DNA from: Actinomycetota bacterium
Lineage (GTDB): Bacteria; Actinomycetota; Actinomycetes; Streptosporangiales; Streptosporangiaceae
Assembly (NCBI GenBank): GCA_027306495.1
Contig: DAHUZQ010000229.1
Location: forward strand, 1-52,940
DNA: 52,940 nt
Reading direction: 5' to 3'
In this document: piece by piece, positions 8,234 to 19,160 of the stretch
Position numbering within the stretch: the first letter of the stretch is position 1
Layout: every line of letters starts with the position of its first letter
Translations under genes and position numbers: made by a program
The notes under the pieces: model-generated
Seen by the model: the letters and a program-made list of their open reading frames with translations, nothing else
What the model was told of the DNA's origin: nothing
The model's database searches: none

Positions 8234-8617
8234 CCGGCCCGGCCGGTGACGCCCCGCACGTCTGGGCGGTGGTCACTGACCTGGACAACGCACCCTCGTG
8301 GCGCGCCCCGGCGTGAGACAATCCCGTGATCGGAACCATTCGCGATCCGCTACCGCCGGAGGTGTGCGCTGATGTGGCCCTGGCGCCGCGGCCATGTCCC
8401 GGCAGGGGACGGTGATCGGTTCGCCGCCTCCGATGATGGTGGCGGCCGGCGGGACAGACGGAGCCGGCGGCGTGGCCGCAACGCGTGGCGCGTGGACCGG
8501 CTGCCCGCCCCGCAGGTAGCGTGGTCGAAGGTAGGAGAGTTGACGCCGCAAGCCGTGCCGGTGCCCGCTGCGCACGGACATGGCCGTTGGTCGGCGCAGG
8601 AGGGGCTGGGCGAAGCG
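8234..8617. other. 384-bp region between the nucleotidyltransferase and garA
   Basis: No complete independent gene is convincing here. Bases 8240-8316 encode a short SRPBCC-like remnant. From 8372 the garA frame is open without a stop, preceded by GGAGG at 8358-8362, so a longer FHA protein (262 aa) is possible. A TAGCGT hexamer at 8517-8522 could be the -10 of a garA promoter and would place transcription start inside that extension. In Mycobacterium tuberculosis the equivalent interval between pgsA2 and garA holds DUF881, sbp, DUF881 and gcvH genes; none is recognisable here. Confidence 0.6.
8240..8316 (+). pseudogene. Possible remnant of an SRPBCC / polyketide-cyclase-like gene
   Basis: Straight after the nucleotidyltransferase stop, one frame reads ...APHVWAVVTDLDNAPSWRAPA and then a TGA at 8314-8316. 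The string VWAVVTDLDNAPSW looks like the beginning of SRPBCC proteins (helix-grip fold), which typically open with a VWxVLTDLDxxPxW pattern. No continuation is found in any frame downstream, so this would be a decayed stub. It is short, and chance similarity in GC-rich DNA is possible. Confidence 0.28.
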
Positions 8618-9160
8618 ATGCCGCGCATCTACTGCCCGCGTTGCGGGGAAGGCAGCCCCGACAGCGCGCGGTTCTGCGCCCGGTGCGGGGCGCCCCTGCC
8701 CAGAGCGGGGGCGGAACGGCCCGGCGAGACCACCTCGACGATCTCACTGGCGGGCACCGAACTCGCCGATCTTGACCTGGAGGAGCCGCCCGATGCCGCG
8801 GCGGTCGAGGCGCTGCTGCCCGGCACGGCCCTGCTGGTGGTGCAGCGTGGTCCGAACGCGGGCAGCCGGTTCCTGCTGGACCATGACCTGACGACGGTGG
8901 GCCGGCATCCGGGCAGTGACATCTTCCTGGACGACGTCACCGTGTCGCGGCGGCACGCCGAGTTCTACCGCCACCGGGACACGTTCCTGGTGCGTGACGT
9001 GGGCAGCCTGAACGGCACCTACGTGAACCGGGAGCGGATCGAGGAAACGGACCTGTTCGACGGTGACGAAGTGCAGGTGGGCAAGTTCCGCCTGGTCTTC
9101 CTGGCCGCCCGGCGCTCGCACCGCGACCGCGGTGGGGGAGGTGCGCAGGTCGGGGCATGA
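8618..9160 (+). CDS. garA: GarA/OdhI-type FHA protein with N-terminal zinc ribbon
   Basis: Phosphorylation-controlled regulator of 2-oxoglutarate metabolism in actinobacteria: the unphosphorylated FHA protein inhibits 2-oxoglutarate dehydrogenase and affects glutamate enzymes. From ATG 8618 the 180-aa protein has a zinc ribbon CPRCG...FCARCG (6-23), the kinase target motif ETTS (37-40), and an FHA domain at about 72-160 with GRHPGSDIFLDD, SRRHAEF (110-116) and LNGTYVN (131-137). The ETTS threonines match the PknB/PknG sites of GarA. The start at 8618 gives the usual family N-terminus; a 5' extension to 8372 has a better Shine-Dalgarno but encodes an Arg-rich stretch unlike the family. The stop overlaps the next start by 4 bp. 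Confidence 0.9.
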   Translation: MPRIYCPRCGEGSPDSARFCARCGAPLPRAGAERPGETTSTISLAGTELADLDLEEPPDAAAVEALLPGTALLVVQRGPNAGSRFLLDHDLTTVGRHPGSDIFLDDVTVSRRHAEFYRHRDTFLVRDVGSLNGTYVNRERIEETDLFDGDEVQVGKFRLVFLAARRSHRDRGGGGAQVGA

Positions 9161-9831
9161 GCGCTGAGCCTGCCCGCGCCTACTTCGGCATCGGCGAGGT
9201 ACTGGCCGCGCTCCGTGCCGAATTTCCCGATGTCAGTGTCTCCAAAATCCGCTACCTGGAGGCGGAGGGGCTGATTCAGCCAGCGCGATCTCAGTCGGGC
9301 TACCGGAAGTTCCTCCCGGCCGACATCGACCGCCTCCGCTACATCCTGATCGCGCAACGGGACGAGTACCTCCCCTTGCGAGTGATCAAGGACAAGCTGG
9401 CGGAGGGGGAGCGCCGGTCGCCCCGGCTGGGGCGGTTCCCGGTCGCAGCGGACGCGCAGGACAGTCCGCTGACCCGGCGCGAGCTGCTTGACCTGACGGG
9501 CATCGGCGAGGCGCTGCTCGCCGACCTTGAGGAGTTCGGGCTGGTCCGCCGGACGGGAAGGCTGTACGGGCCCGAGGCGGTCGAGGCGGTCCGGGCAGTG
9601 GAAACCCTCGCGCACTACGGCGTCCAGGCCCGCCACCTGCGGCTGCTGCGCACCGCTGCGGAGCGGGAGACCGCCCTCATCGAGCAGGTCGTGGCCCCGT
9701 TGCTGCGCCAGCGGCAGCCCGGCGCGCGGCAGCGGGCGGCACGCACCGCCCGTGAGATCGCCACCCTCATCCTGGAGTTGCATGCCGCGGTGCTGGAGGC
9801 TGCCCTCGCCGATGCCGGGTACGGTGACTAG
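9157..9831 (+). CDS. ftsR: MerR-family regulator, FtsR / Rv1828-like
   Basis: The 224-aa MerR-type DNA-binding protein begins MSAEPARAYFGIGEVLAALRAEFPDVSVSKIRYLEAEGLI, a winged helix-turn-helix with the FPDVSVSKIRYLEAEGL motif of the Rv1828/FtsR group. FtsR in Corynebacterium glutamicum acts on ftsZ expression, so a role in division control is inferred here. The wing region SGYRKF...DIDRLRYILIAQRDEYLPLRVIKDKL is intact, and a second helical domain follows (about 110-215). The ATG overlaps the garA stop, and the order garA - MerR - DUF151 - MerR is the same as Rv1827-Rv1830, which supports the call. Confidence 0.85.
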   Translation: MSAEPARAYFGIGEVLAALRAEFPDVSVSKIRYLEAEGLIQPARSQSGYRKFLPADIDRLRYILIAQRDEYLPLRVIKDKLAEGERRSPRLGRFPVAADAQDSPLTRRELLDLTGIGEALLADLEEFGLVRRTGRLYGPEAVEAVRAVETLAHYGVQARHLRLLRTAAERETALIEQVVAPLLRQRQPGARQRAARTAREIATLILELHAAVLEAALADAGYGD

Positions 9832-9965
9832 GGTCGACATGGCGCCGGCGAGCAGGTGAGGTGAGGTCTTGGCCGGTCCGGGAGCGGGTGTACGTTGACA
9901 AAGGAGTCCCTTCGGCAACGCCGCGGGTGCGGGGCGCATCCGGTGCAGGTGAGGACGGAGCTGTT

Positions 9966-10436
9966 GTGAGGAAGATGGAGGTCGTCGGTGTCCGGGTGGA
10001 GATGCCAACGAACCAGCCCATCGTCCTGCTCAAGGAGATCCAGGGAGACAGGTACCTGCCGATCTGGATCGGCCCGGTGGAGGCGACCGCGATCGCATTC
10101 GCGCAGCAGGGCATGGTTCCGGCCCGGCCGCTCACCCATGATCTGTTCCGGGACGTCCTGGAGGCCCTCGGGGTCCGGCTGAAGACCGTCAACATCACAG
10201 CCCTGCGGGATGGGATCTTCTTCGCGGATCTGGTGTTCTCCAACGGCAAGGAAGTGAGCGCCCGGCCCTCCGACTCGATCGCGCTCGCCCTGCGGACGGG
10301 AGCGGAGATCTTCGCCAGCGAGGAGATCCTCGACGAGGCGGGTGTGGCGATCCCCGACGAGCAAGAGGACGAGGTGGAGAAGTTCCGCGAGTTCCTCGAC
10401 ACGATCACCCCCGAGGACTTCGGCCGGGCGACCTGA
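9966..10436 (+). CDS. DUF151 bifunctional nuclease domain protein
   Basis: The 156-aa protein belongs to the DUF151/BFN family (Rv1829-like), for which RNase and DNase activities have been reported in plant members; the bacterial role is unclear. Family motifs are PIVLLKEIQGDRYLPIWIGPVEATAIA, RPLTHDLFRDVLEALG, DGIFFADLVF and the strongly conserved ARPSDSIALALRTGAEIFASEEILDEAG. An acidic tail EQEDEVEKFREFL follows. I chose GTG 9966 (MRKMEVVGVRVE), which has CGGAG five bases upstream; the frame extends to 9861 without support. It lies between the two merR genes. Confidence 0.88.
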   Translation: MRKMEVVGVRVEMPTNQPIVLLKEIQGDRYLPIWIGPVEATAIAFAQQGMVPARPLTHDLFRDVLEALGVRLKTVNITALRDGIFFADLVFSNGKEVSARPSDSIALALRTGAEIFASEEILDEAGVAIPDEQEDEVEKFREFLDTITPEDFGRAT

Positions 10437-10477
10437 GCCGTGAGGGTGGAATGTCCCGCGACGCGCCGCCCCGATCG

Positions 10478-10507
10478 TTGACGCCGCCCTCGCCAGCGGC
10501 CTAGCGT
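10478..10507 (+). promoter_or_regulatory. Sigma-70-like promoter upstream of the second merR gene
   Basis: TTGACG at 10478-10483 and TAGCGT at 10502-10507 are separated by 18 bases, a good match to the actinobacterial housekeeping promoter. The predicted transcription start would be about 10514, leaving a leader of roughly 30 bases before GTG 10543. Confidence 0.55.
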
Positions 10508-10542
10508 GCGAACCGGGGTCACGATCCGGGGTGGAGGCAGGT

Positions 10543-11139
10543 GTGGCAGCAACCAGCAGCGGCAGTGGCGAACCGCAGGAGCGGGAGGCGGCGCTCGCCC
10601 GCGCGGGTGAGCAGGGCCTGCTGTTCGGCGATGAGGTCACCGAACATCCCGACGACATCGGCTACCGGGGTGAGACGGCACGGTCGGTGGCCGGGATCAG
10701 CTACCGCCAGCTCGACTACTGGGCCAGGACCGGGCTGGTCGAGCCGAGCGTGCGACCGGCGCACGGTTCCGGGTCGCAACGGCTCTACAGCTTCCGCGAC
10801 ATCTGTGTCCTCAAGGTGGTCAACAGGCTGCTGGAGGCCGGGGTCTCGCTGCAGCAGATCCGCAAGGCCGTCGATCACCTTCGTGAGCGGGGCGCGGGGG
10901 ACCTGTCGCAGACCACCCTCATGAGCGACGGTGCCAGCATCTACGAGTGCTCCTCACCGGGTGAGGTCGTCGACCTGCTCGCGGGCGGCCAGGGTGTCTT
11001 CGGGATCGCGCTTGGCCGGGTATGGCAGGACGTCGACTCCGAACTCGCCCACCTGCCGGCCGAGCGGGCCGGCGAGCCGCGGGCCCGGTTGGACGTGCAC
11101 GACGAACTCGCCAGGCACCGGGCACGCCGCACCGGCTGA
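10543..11139 (+). CDS. MerR-family regulator, Rv1830-like
   Basis: The 198-aa MerR protein carries GYRGETARSVAGISYRQLDYWARTGLVEPS, SGSQRLYSF and DICVLKVVNRLLEAGVSLQQIRKAVDHLRERG, close to the Rv1830 group. Its C-terminal part (TTLMSDGASIYECSSPGEVVDLLAGGQGVFGIAL) is also characteristic of that group. GTG 10543 has GGAGG at 10533-10537; an in-frame GTG at 10531 would put the Shine-Dalgarno inside the gene. It closes the garA block and has a good promoter directly upstream. Targets cannot be told from sequence. Confidence 0.85.
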   Translation: MAATSSGSGEPQEREAALARAGEQGLLFGDEVTEHPDDIGYRGETARSVAGISYRQLDYWARTGLVEPSVRPAHGSGSQRLYSFRDICVLKVVNRLLEAGVSLQQIRKAVDHLRERGAGDLSQTTLMSDGASIYECSSPGEVVDLLAGGQGVFGIALGRVWQDVDSELAHLPAERAGEPRARLDVHDELARHRARRTG

Positions 11140-11197
11140 CCTGCCCCCCGGATCGAGCGCCCGGGAGAGCCGCGATGGCACTGTTAGGGTCTGACCC

Positions 11198-12097
11198 GTG
11201 CCGGTCATCCGCGTGGAGGACATCCGCAAATCGTATGGTGACGTCCGGGCTGTCGACGGGGTCAGCTTCGAGGTGGCTGAAGGCGAGTTCTTCGGGATCC
11301 TCGGCCCCAATGGCGCCGGCAAGACCACCACCCTGGAGATCGTCGAAGGCCTGCGTGAGCCCGACAGCGGCGAGGTGTCGATCCTCGGCAGGCGGCCCTG
11401 GCCCCGCAACCAAGAGTTGCTGACCCGGATCGGCGTCCAGCTTCAGGCATCTTCCTTCTTCGAGCGCCTGACCGCCCGGGAGCAGTTGCGCACGTTCGCC
11501 TCGCTGTATGGGGTGCCCGCGAGCCGGGCGGACGAGATGCTCGAGACGGTGGGCCTCACCGAGTCCGCGGCCACCAGGACCGAGAAGCTCTCGGGCGGCC
11601 AGGCCCAGCGGCTGTCCATCGCCTGCTCGCTGGTGCACAGCCCCGATGTGCTCTTCCTCGACGAGCCCACGGGCGCGCTCGACCCGCAGGCCAGGCGCAA
11701 CCTGTGGGATCTGCTCCGGTCGAACGCGGCACAGGGCCGAACGGTCGTGCTGACCACCCACCACATGGAAGAGGCCGAGGCGCTCTGCCAGCGGGTGGCG
11801 ATCATGGATCATGGCCGGATCCTGCAGACCGGCCCGCCCGCGGCGCTGGTACGCGAACTCGACCAGTCCGTCCGCATCAGCATCGAATCCGGCACGCTCA
11901 GCGCCGAGCAGGCCCGGGCGCTCGCCGATGGTGCGGCGGTCGCCGACGACGGGGTCTCGCTCAGCTTCACCACGACCGCGCCCGCGGCGCTGCTTGCCGC
12001 GCTCAGCGACCGGAACGCGCTGGCCGGCCTGCAGGTCAGGGGCGCAACCCTGGAGGACGTGTTCCTCCATCTGACCGGACGGGAGTACCGGTCATGA
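11198..12097 (+). CDS. ABC transporter ATP-binding protein (DrrA-type)
   Basis: The 299-aa ATPase of an ABC-2 exporter has Walker A GPNGAGKT (36-43), signature LSGGQ (131-135), Walker B VLFLDEP (151-157) and the switch His in LTTHHMEEAE. Its tail (about 225-299) has the extra domain common in DrrA-like ATPases and ends LEDVFLHLTGREYRS. GTG 11198 lies 7 bases after a TAGGGT hexamer (11185-11190), so the mRNA may be leaderless. The next gene, its permease, overlaps by 4 bp. The cargo is unknown; drug, lipid or peptide export is possible. Confidence 0.9.
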   Translation: MPVIRVEDIRKSYGDVRAVDGVSFEVAEGEFFGILGPNGAGKTTTLEIVEGLREPDSGEVSILGRRPWPRNQELLTRIGVQLQASSFFERLTAREQLRTFASLYGVPASRADEMLETVGLTESAATRTEKLSGGQAQRLSIACSLVHSPDVLFLDEPTGALDPQARRNLWDLLRSNAAQGRTVVLTTHHMEEAEALCQRVAIMDHGRILQTGPPAALVRELDQSVRISIESGTLSAEQARALADGAAVADDGVSLSFTTTAPAALLAALSDRNALAGLQVRGATLEDVFLHLTGREYRS

Positions 12098-13167
12098 ACC
12101 CCGCGCCAGCGCTGCGCAGCCTGTCCGTGGCGATGTTCCGGGGATTCGTCCGGGACCGCGCGGCGCTGTTCTTCTCGCTGCTGTTCCCGGTGCTGTTCCT
12201 GGTCCTGTTCGGCGCGCTGTACAACAACAGCGGCACGCCCCAGATCACCGTCATCGAGATCGGCCGGGTGGGGGTGATCGACCACGCCATGGCGGCCAGC
12301 CACGGCCGGCTCGGCCAGGTCCTCACGATCACCCACGAGGCCAGCCTCGCGGGTGCGCTGAGCAACGTGCGCCAGGGCAACGCCGACGCCGCCATCCGGC
12401 AGCAGGGCGACCGGCTTGTCGTCAGCTACTCGGTGAGTGACCCGACCACCGCCGCCGTCGTCCGGCAGATCTTCGCCTCGATCGTGGATCAGGCCAACGT
12501 GGCCGCGACCGGCCACCCGCCGACCTACCAGCTCACCGATTCCCAGGTGGAGAGCGCCTCGCTCAAGCCGATCCAGTACATCACCCCCGGCCTGCTGGGC
12601 TGGGCGATCGCCTCCGGTGGCGCGTTCGCGGCGGCCACCACCCTGGTGGGCTGGCGTCAGAACAAGCTGCTGCGCCGGCTGCGGCTGGCGCCGGTGCGGA
12701 CCTCGTCGATCGTCACGGCACGCATCGCGGTCAGCGTGGTGATCGGGATCGCGCAGATGTTCGTCTTCATCGGCATCGCCTCGCTCCCGTACTTCGGGCT
12801 GCGGCTCACCGCCTACTGGTGGATGGCCATCCCGGTGGTCGTGGTCGGCACGCTGGCCTTCATGTCGATCGGGCTGCTGGTCGGCGCCGTGGCGAAGACG
12901 CAGCAGGCGGCGACCGGCCTCGCGAACCTCATCATCTTGCCGATGGCCTTCCTGGGCGGCGCCTTCATCCCGCTCGCCTTCGCGCCGCAGTGGCTGCGTG
13001 AGGTGTCCTATGTCATGCCGCTGCGGTACCTGGTGGTCGGCATGCAGGACGTGATGGCCCGGGGGGACGGCCCGGCATCGGTACTGCCCGCGATCGGCAT
13101 CCTGCTGGCCATCACCTGCGTGCTCACCGCGATCGCGGTGAGGCTGTTCCGGTGGGAAGAGGTGTGA
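12094..13167 (+). CDS. ABC-2 type permease
   Basis: The 357-aa membrane partner of the preceding ATPase starts at the ATG overlapping that gene's stop (ATGA). It has one N-terminal membrane segment (AALFFSLLFPVLFLVLFGALYN), a large extracytoplasmic domain of about 150 residues, then five more hydrophobic segments including the ABC-2 signature region LIILPMAFLGGAFIPLAFAPQWLREVSYVMPLRYLVVGM. Topology and order are typical for ABC-2/YhgE-type exporters. It is followed by the glycine riboswitch, so the exporter operon ends here. Confidence 0.88.
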   Translation: MNPAPALRSLSVAMFRGFVRDRAALFFSLLFPVLFLVLFGALYNNSGTPQITVIEIGRVGVIDHAMAASHGRLGQVLTITHEASLAGALSNVRQGNADAAIRQQGDRLVVSYSVSDPTTAAVVRQIFASIVDQANVAATGHPPTYQLTDSQVESASLKPIQYITPGLLGWAIASGGAFAAATTLVGWRQNKLLRRLRLAPVRTSSIVTARIAVSVVIGIAQMFVFIGIASLPYFGLRLTAYWWMAIPVVVVGTLAFMSIGLLVGAVAKTQQAATGLANLIILPMAFLGGAFIPLAFAPQWLREVSYVMPLRYLVVGMQDVMARGDGPASVLPAIGILLAITCVLTAIAVRLFRWEEV

Positions 13168-13223
13168 GTGTGCGCACCGCCACCCCGCTCGTGCTTGGGT
13201 AAGCTCGCAGTTGCCGATAACAC

Positions 13224-13309
13224 CGTCCGGGAGAGATCCCACGCGGCCAGCGCGGGGCGCCGAAGGGGCAACTTCCCCGGAACCTCTCAGGCATCCAGGA
13301 CCGGACGGG
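13224..13309 (+). promoter_or_regulatory. Glycine riboswitch (single aptamer) upstream of gcvP
   Basis: The leader contains the conserved core of the glycine aptamer: GGGAGAG at 13230-13236, CGCCGAAGG...GCAA at about 13259-13272, ACCTCTCAGG at 13283-13292, then AGGACCGG. The closing stem P1 pairs CCGTCC (13224-13229) with GGACGG (13304-13309). Only one aptamer is visible; the 100 bases to the gcvP start hold no second copy. Glycine riboswitches turn on glycine cleavage genes when glycine is abundant, which fits the downstream gene. A TTGGGT (13195-13200) and GATAAC (13218-13223) pair with 17-base spacing precedes it, though that -10 would start transcription inside P1, so the true promoter may be slightly upstream. 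Confidence 0.88.
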
Positions 13310-13409
13310 CCAGGCAGATCTGGAGTCGGGGCAGGCCACTGCGGCGATGACAGAGGGGGAGAATGACGGCCGGGGCCGAGTGGCCCGGCGGCTCCCTCTG
13401 GAGGCTTGC

Positions 13410-16247
<2,838 letters not shown>

Positions 16248-16266
16248 GCGCGCATAGAGTTGCTGC

Positions 16267-18225
16267 GTGCCAGATCCGCACAGCTACCGTCCCGCGCCCG
16301 GGGCGATCCCGGAATCGCCGGGCGTCTACCGGTTCCGCGACGTGGCTGGCCGGGTCATCTACGTCGGCAAGGCCAAGAACCTCCGTTCCCGGCTGAACTC
16401 CTACTTCGCGGACTTCGCGGGCCTGCACCCACGCACCCAGTCCATGCTCACCAGCGCCGCCGGCGTCGACTGGACGGTGGTGGGGACCGAGGTCGAGGCC
16501 CTGCAACTGGAGTACTCCTGGATCAAGGAGTTCAACCCCCGGTTCAACATCCGCTACCGCGATGACAAGAGCTACCCCTATCTCGCCGTCACCATGGACG
16601 AGGAGTACCCCCGGGTCCTGGTGATGCGTGGCGCCCGGCGGCGCGGCACCCGCTATTTCGGCCCTTACTCCCATGCCTGGGCGATCCGCGAGACCGTGGA
16701 CGCACTGCTGCGGGTGTTCCCGGTGCGGACCTGCTCGGCCGGGGTCTTCAAGCGGGCTGGCCAGATCGGCAGGCCCTGCCTGCTTGGCTACATCGGCAAA
16801 TGTTCGGCCCCGTGCGTGGCGCGCATCGACGCCGCGGGTCACCGCCGGCTGGCGGAGGAGTTCTGCGACTTCATGGCGGGCCAGACGGCCCGCTTCACCC
16901 GGCGCCTGGAAGCGCGGATGCGCGAGGCCGCGGCGGCCGAGGAGTACGAACGTGCCGCCCGGCTGCGGGATGACATCAAGGCACTGGAGCGGGCGCTGGA
17001 GAAGCAGGCCGTCGTGCTGCCAGACGGCACCGACGCGGACGTGATCGCCCTCGCCCAGGACCAGCTTGAAGCAGCGGTGCAGATTTTCTATGTGCGGGGT
17101 GGCCGGGTGCGTGGCCAGCGCGGCTGGGTGGTGGACAAGGTCGAGGACGTGACCGACGCCGAACTCGTGGAGCACTTCCTCGCCCAGGTGTACGGGGAGG
17201 ACGCGATCGCGGCCGGCGAACGCAGTCACCCGGCGGGGACCATCCCGCGCGAGGTGCTGGTCCCGGTGGAGCCGCCGGACCCGGGCACGGTGGAGGAGTG
17301 GCTGGCGGTACGGCGCGGGGGCCGGGTGAGCCTGCGGGTGCCCCGGCGCGGGGACAAGCGGGCGCTGCTGGAGACCGTCGGGCGCAACGCGGCGGAGTCG
17401 CTGGCGCAGCACAAGCTGCGGCGGGCCAGTGACCTGACCACCCGCAGCCGCGCGCTGCAGGAGATCCAGGACGCCCTTGGGCTCGACGAGGCGCCGCTGC
17501 GGATCGAGTGTTACGACGTCTCCAACCTGCAGGCCACCAACGTGGTCGCCTCGATGGTCGTCTTCGAGGACGGGCTGGCGCGCAAGAGTGAATATCGCCG
17601 GTTCAGCGTCAAGGGCACCAACGGTGAGGGCGACGTCGCCGCCGTGCACGAGGTCGTCGGCCGCCGGTTCCGCCGTTACCTGGAGGAACGGGAGGCGACC
17701 GGCGAGCTCGACACCCTCGGGGAGCCCGGCCCGGACACGGCGGGGGCCGGCCGGCGCAAGTTCGCCTACCCGCCCAACCTGCTGGTGATCGACGGCGGCG
17801 CGCCGCAGGTGGAGGCAGCCGCACGGGCGCTGGAAGAACTCGGGATCGACGACATCGCGGTGTGCGGGCTCGCCAAGCGGCTTGAGGAAGTCTGGCTGCC
17901 CGGTGACGGCAGCCCGGTCATCCTGCCCCGCACCAGTGAGGGCCTGTACCTGCTGCAGCGGGTCCGCGACGAGGCGCACCGGTTCGCGATCACCTACCAC
18001 CGCGCGAAGCGCTCGAAGGCGCTCTCGGTCAGCGAACTCGACGCGGTGCCGGGCCTCGGACCGGCCCGGCGGGGGACGCTGCTGCGGCATTTCGGCTCGG
18101 TCAAGCGGATCGCGGCGGCGAGTGAGCCGGAGCTGACGGCACTGCCCGGTATCGGGCCGCGGCTGGCAGAGGCTGTCCTGGCGGCCTTGCATGGAACGGG
18201 GAACGGTGGGCGGGCAGCGGAGTAA
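16267..18225 (+). CDS. uvrC: UvrABC excinuclease subunit C
   Basis: UvrC makes both incisions in nucleotide excision repair. The 652-aa protein has the GIY-YIG nuclease domain at the N-terminus ([25 protein letters not shown], residues 19-43), the UVR motif that binds UvrB ([24 protein letters not shown], about 217-240), the RNase H-like second nuclease domain ([33 protein letters not shown]) and a C-terminal double helix-hairpin-helix ([30 protein letters not shown]). GTG start with TAGAGT 6 bases upstream (16255-16260), possibly leaderless. First gene of the conserved uvrC-rapZ-yvcK-whiA order. Confidence 0.96.
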   Translation: MPDPHSYRPAPGAIPESPGVYRFRDVAGRVIYVGKAKNLRSRLNSYFADFAGLHPRTQSMLTSAAGVDWTVVGTEVEALQLEYSWIKEFNPRFNIRYRDDKSYPYLAVTMDEEYPRVLVMRGARRRGTRYFGPYSHAWAIRETVDALLRVFPVRTCSAGVFKRAGQIGRPCLLGYIGKCSAPCVARIDAAGHRRLAEEFCDFMAGQTARFTRRLEARMREAAAAEEYERAARLRDDIKALERALEKQAVVLPDGTDADVIALAQDQLEAAVQIFYVRGGRVRGQRGWVVDKVEDVTDAELVEHFLAQVYGEDAIAAGERSHPAGTIPREVLVPVEPPDPGTVEEWLAVRRGGRVSLRVPRRGDKRALLETVGRNAAESLAQHKLRRASDLTTRSRALQEIQDALGLDEAPLRIECYDVSNLQATNVVASMVVFEDGLARKSEYRRFSVKGTNGEGDVAAVHEVVGRRFRRYLEEREATGELDTLGEPGPDTAGAGRRKFAYPPNLLVIDGGAPQVEAAARALEELGIDDIAVCGLAKRLEEVWLPGDGSPVILPRTSEGLYLLQRVRDEAHRFAITYHRAKRSKALSVSELDAVPGLGPARRGTLLRHFGSVKRIAAASEPELTALPGIGPRLAEAVLAALHGTGNGGRAAE

Positions 18226-18243
18226 GCCGCGGGGGGTGTGCGC

Positions 18244-19158
18244 ATGGGAAGGGTGAACGGCGCCGGCACGGAGGCCACCGGCACGGAGGCCGCCGCCACG
18301 GAGGCCGATATCGTGATCATCACCGGCATGTCCGGGGCGGGCAGGTCGACGGCGGCGAAATCGCTGGAGGACCTGGACTGGTTCGTCATAGACAACCTCC
18401 CGCCGACGCTGCTGCCGACCATGATCGACCTGGCCCGCCGGGCCAAGGGATCCCTGCCGCGGATCGCCGCGGTGATGGATGTGCGCAGCCGGGCGTTCAC
18501 GACCGACCTGAGATCCACCGTCCGGGAACTGTCGAGCCGGGGCATCCGGCCGCAGGTGGTGTTCCTGGAGGCGAGCGATGAGGTGCTGGTCCGCCGGTTC
18601 GACAGCGTCCGGCGCCCGCACCCGCTGCAGGAGGACGGGCGGATCGTGGACGGCATCGCGGCGGAACGGGCACTGCTGGCGGGCGTGCGCGGGGAAGCCG
18701 ACCTCGTGCTCGACACCTCCTCGCTGAATGTGCATGGCCTGCGTGCCCGGATCCACGCCTACTTCGGTTCGCCCGCCTCGGCTTCGGCGCGGCTGTCGGT
18801 CATCTCGTTCGGCTACAAGTACGGCCTGCCGGTGGACGCTGACCTGGTGGCCGACTGCAGGTTCCTTCCCAATCCCCGCTGGATCGCTGCGCTGTCCCCG
18901 CTGACGGGGCAGGATGAGCGCGTCAAGGAGTACGTGCTGGGGCAGCCCGGCGCGGCGGAGTTCCTGGACGCCTACCTCACGGCGCTGGGCGTGGTCCTAG
19001 AGGGGTACCAGCGCGAGGGCAAGCAGTACGTGACCCTGGCGGTTGGCTGCACCGGGGGCAAGCACCGCAGCGTGGCCATGGCGGAGCAGATAGCGCGCCG
19101 GCTGGCCGGGACCGGCGTGTCGGTCCAGGTCATGCACCGCGACCTCGGGCGCGAGTGA
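18244..19158 (+). CDS. rapZ: RapZ/YvcJ-family nucleotide-binding protein
   Basis: P-loop protein of the RapZ family, which in E. coli binds small RNAs of the GlmS circuit and in Gram-positives has nucleotide-hydrolysing members. The 304-aa protein has IITGMSGAGRSTAAKSLEDLDWFVIDNLPP; the Walker lysine is arginine, as I recall for many actinobacterial members. VGCTGGKHRSVAMAE lies near the C-terminus. The N-terminus before the P-loop consists of three 5-residue repeats (GTEAT, GTEAA, ATEAD) encoded by a 15-bp tandem repeat. ATG 18244 follows a GGGGGG run by 7 bases; GTG 18238 is an alternative. It sits between uvrC and yvcK and overlaps the latter's longest frame. Confidence 0.92.
   Translation: MGRVNGAGTEATGTEAAATEADIVIITGMSGAGRSTAAKSLEDLDWFVIDNLPPTLLPTMIDLARRAKGSLPRIAAVMDVRSRAFTTDLRSTVRELSSRGIRPQVVFLEASDEVLVRRFDSVRRPHPLQEDGRIVDGIAAERALLAGVRGEADLVLDTSSLNVHGLRARIHAYFGSPASASARLSVISFGYKYGLPVDADLVADCRFLPNPRWIAALSPLTGQDERVKEYVLGQPGAAEFLDAYLTALGVVLEGYQREGKQYVTLAVGCTGGKHRSVAMAEQIARRLAGTGVSVQVMHRDLGRE
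18265..18309 (+). repeat. 15-bp tandem repeat, three copies, in the 5' end of rapZ
   Basis: Three in-frame units (18265-18279, 18280-18294, 18295-18309) share the core CACGGAGGCC and encode GTEAT-GTEAA-ATEAD. The repeat lies in the non-conserved lead-in before the P-loop, so copy number could change without touching the fold. Confidence 0.85.
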
Positions 19159-19160
19159 GG

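Noticed and set aside
13310-13409. Second glycine aptamer
   Set aside because: No second GGGAGAG/CCGAAGG/CTCTCAGG core between the first aptamer and gcvP.
18244-19158. Walker lysine to arginine change in RapZ as a defect
   Set aside because: From memory GAGRST is common in actinobacterial RapZ proteins, so it is not an oddity of this gene.
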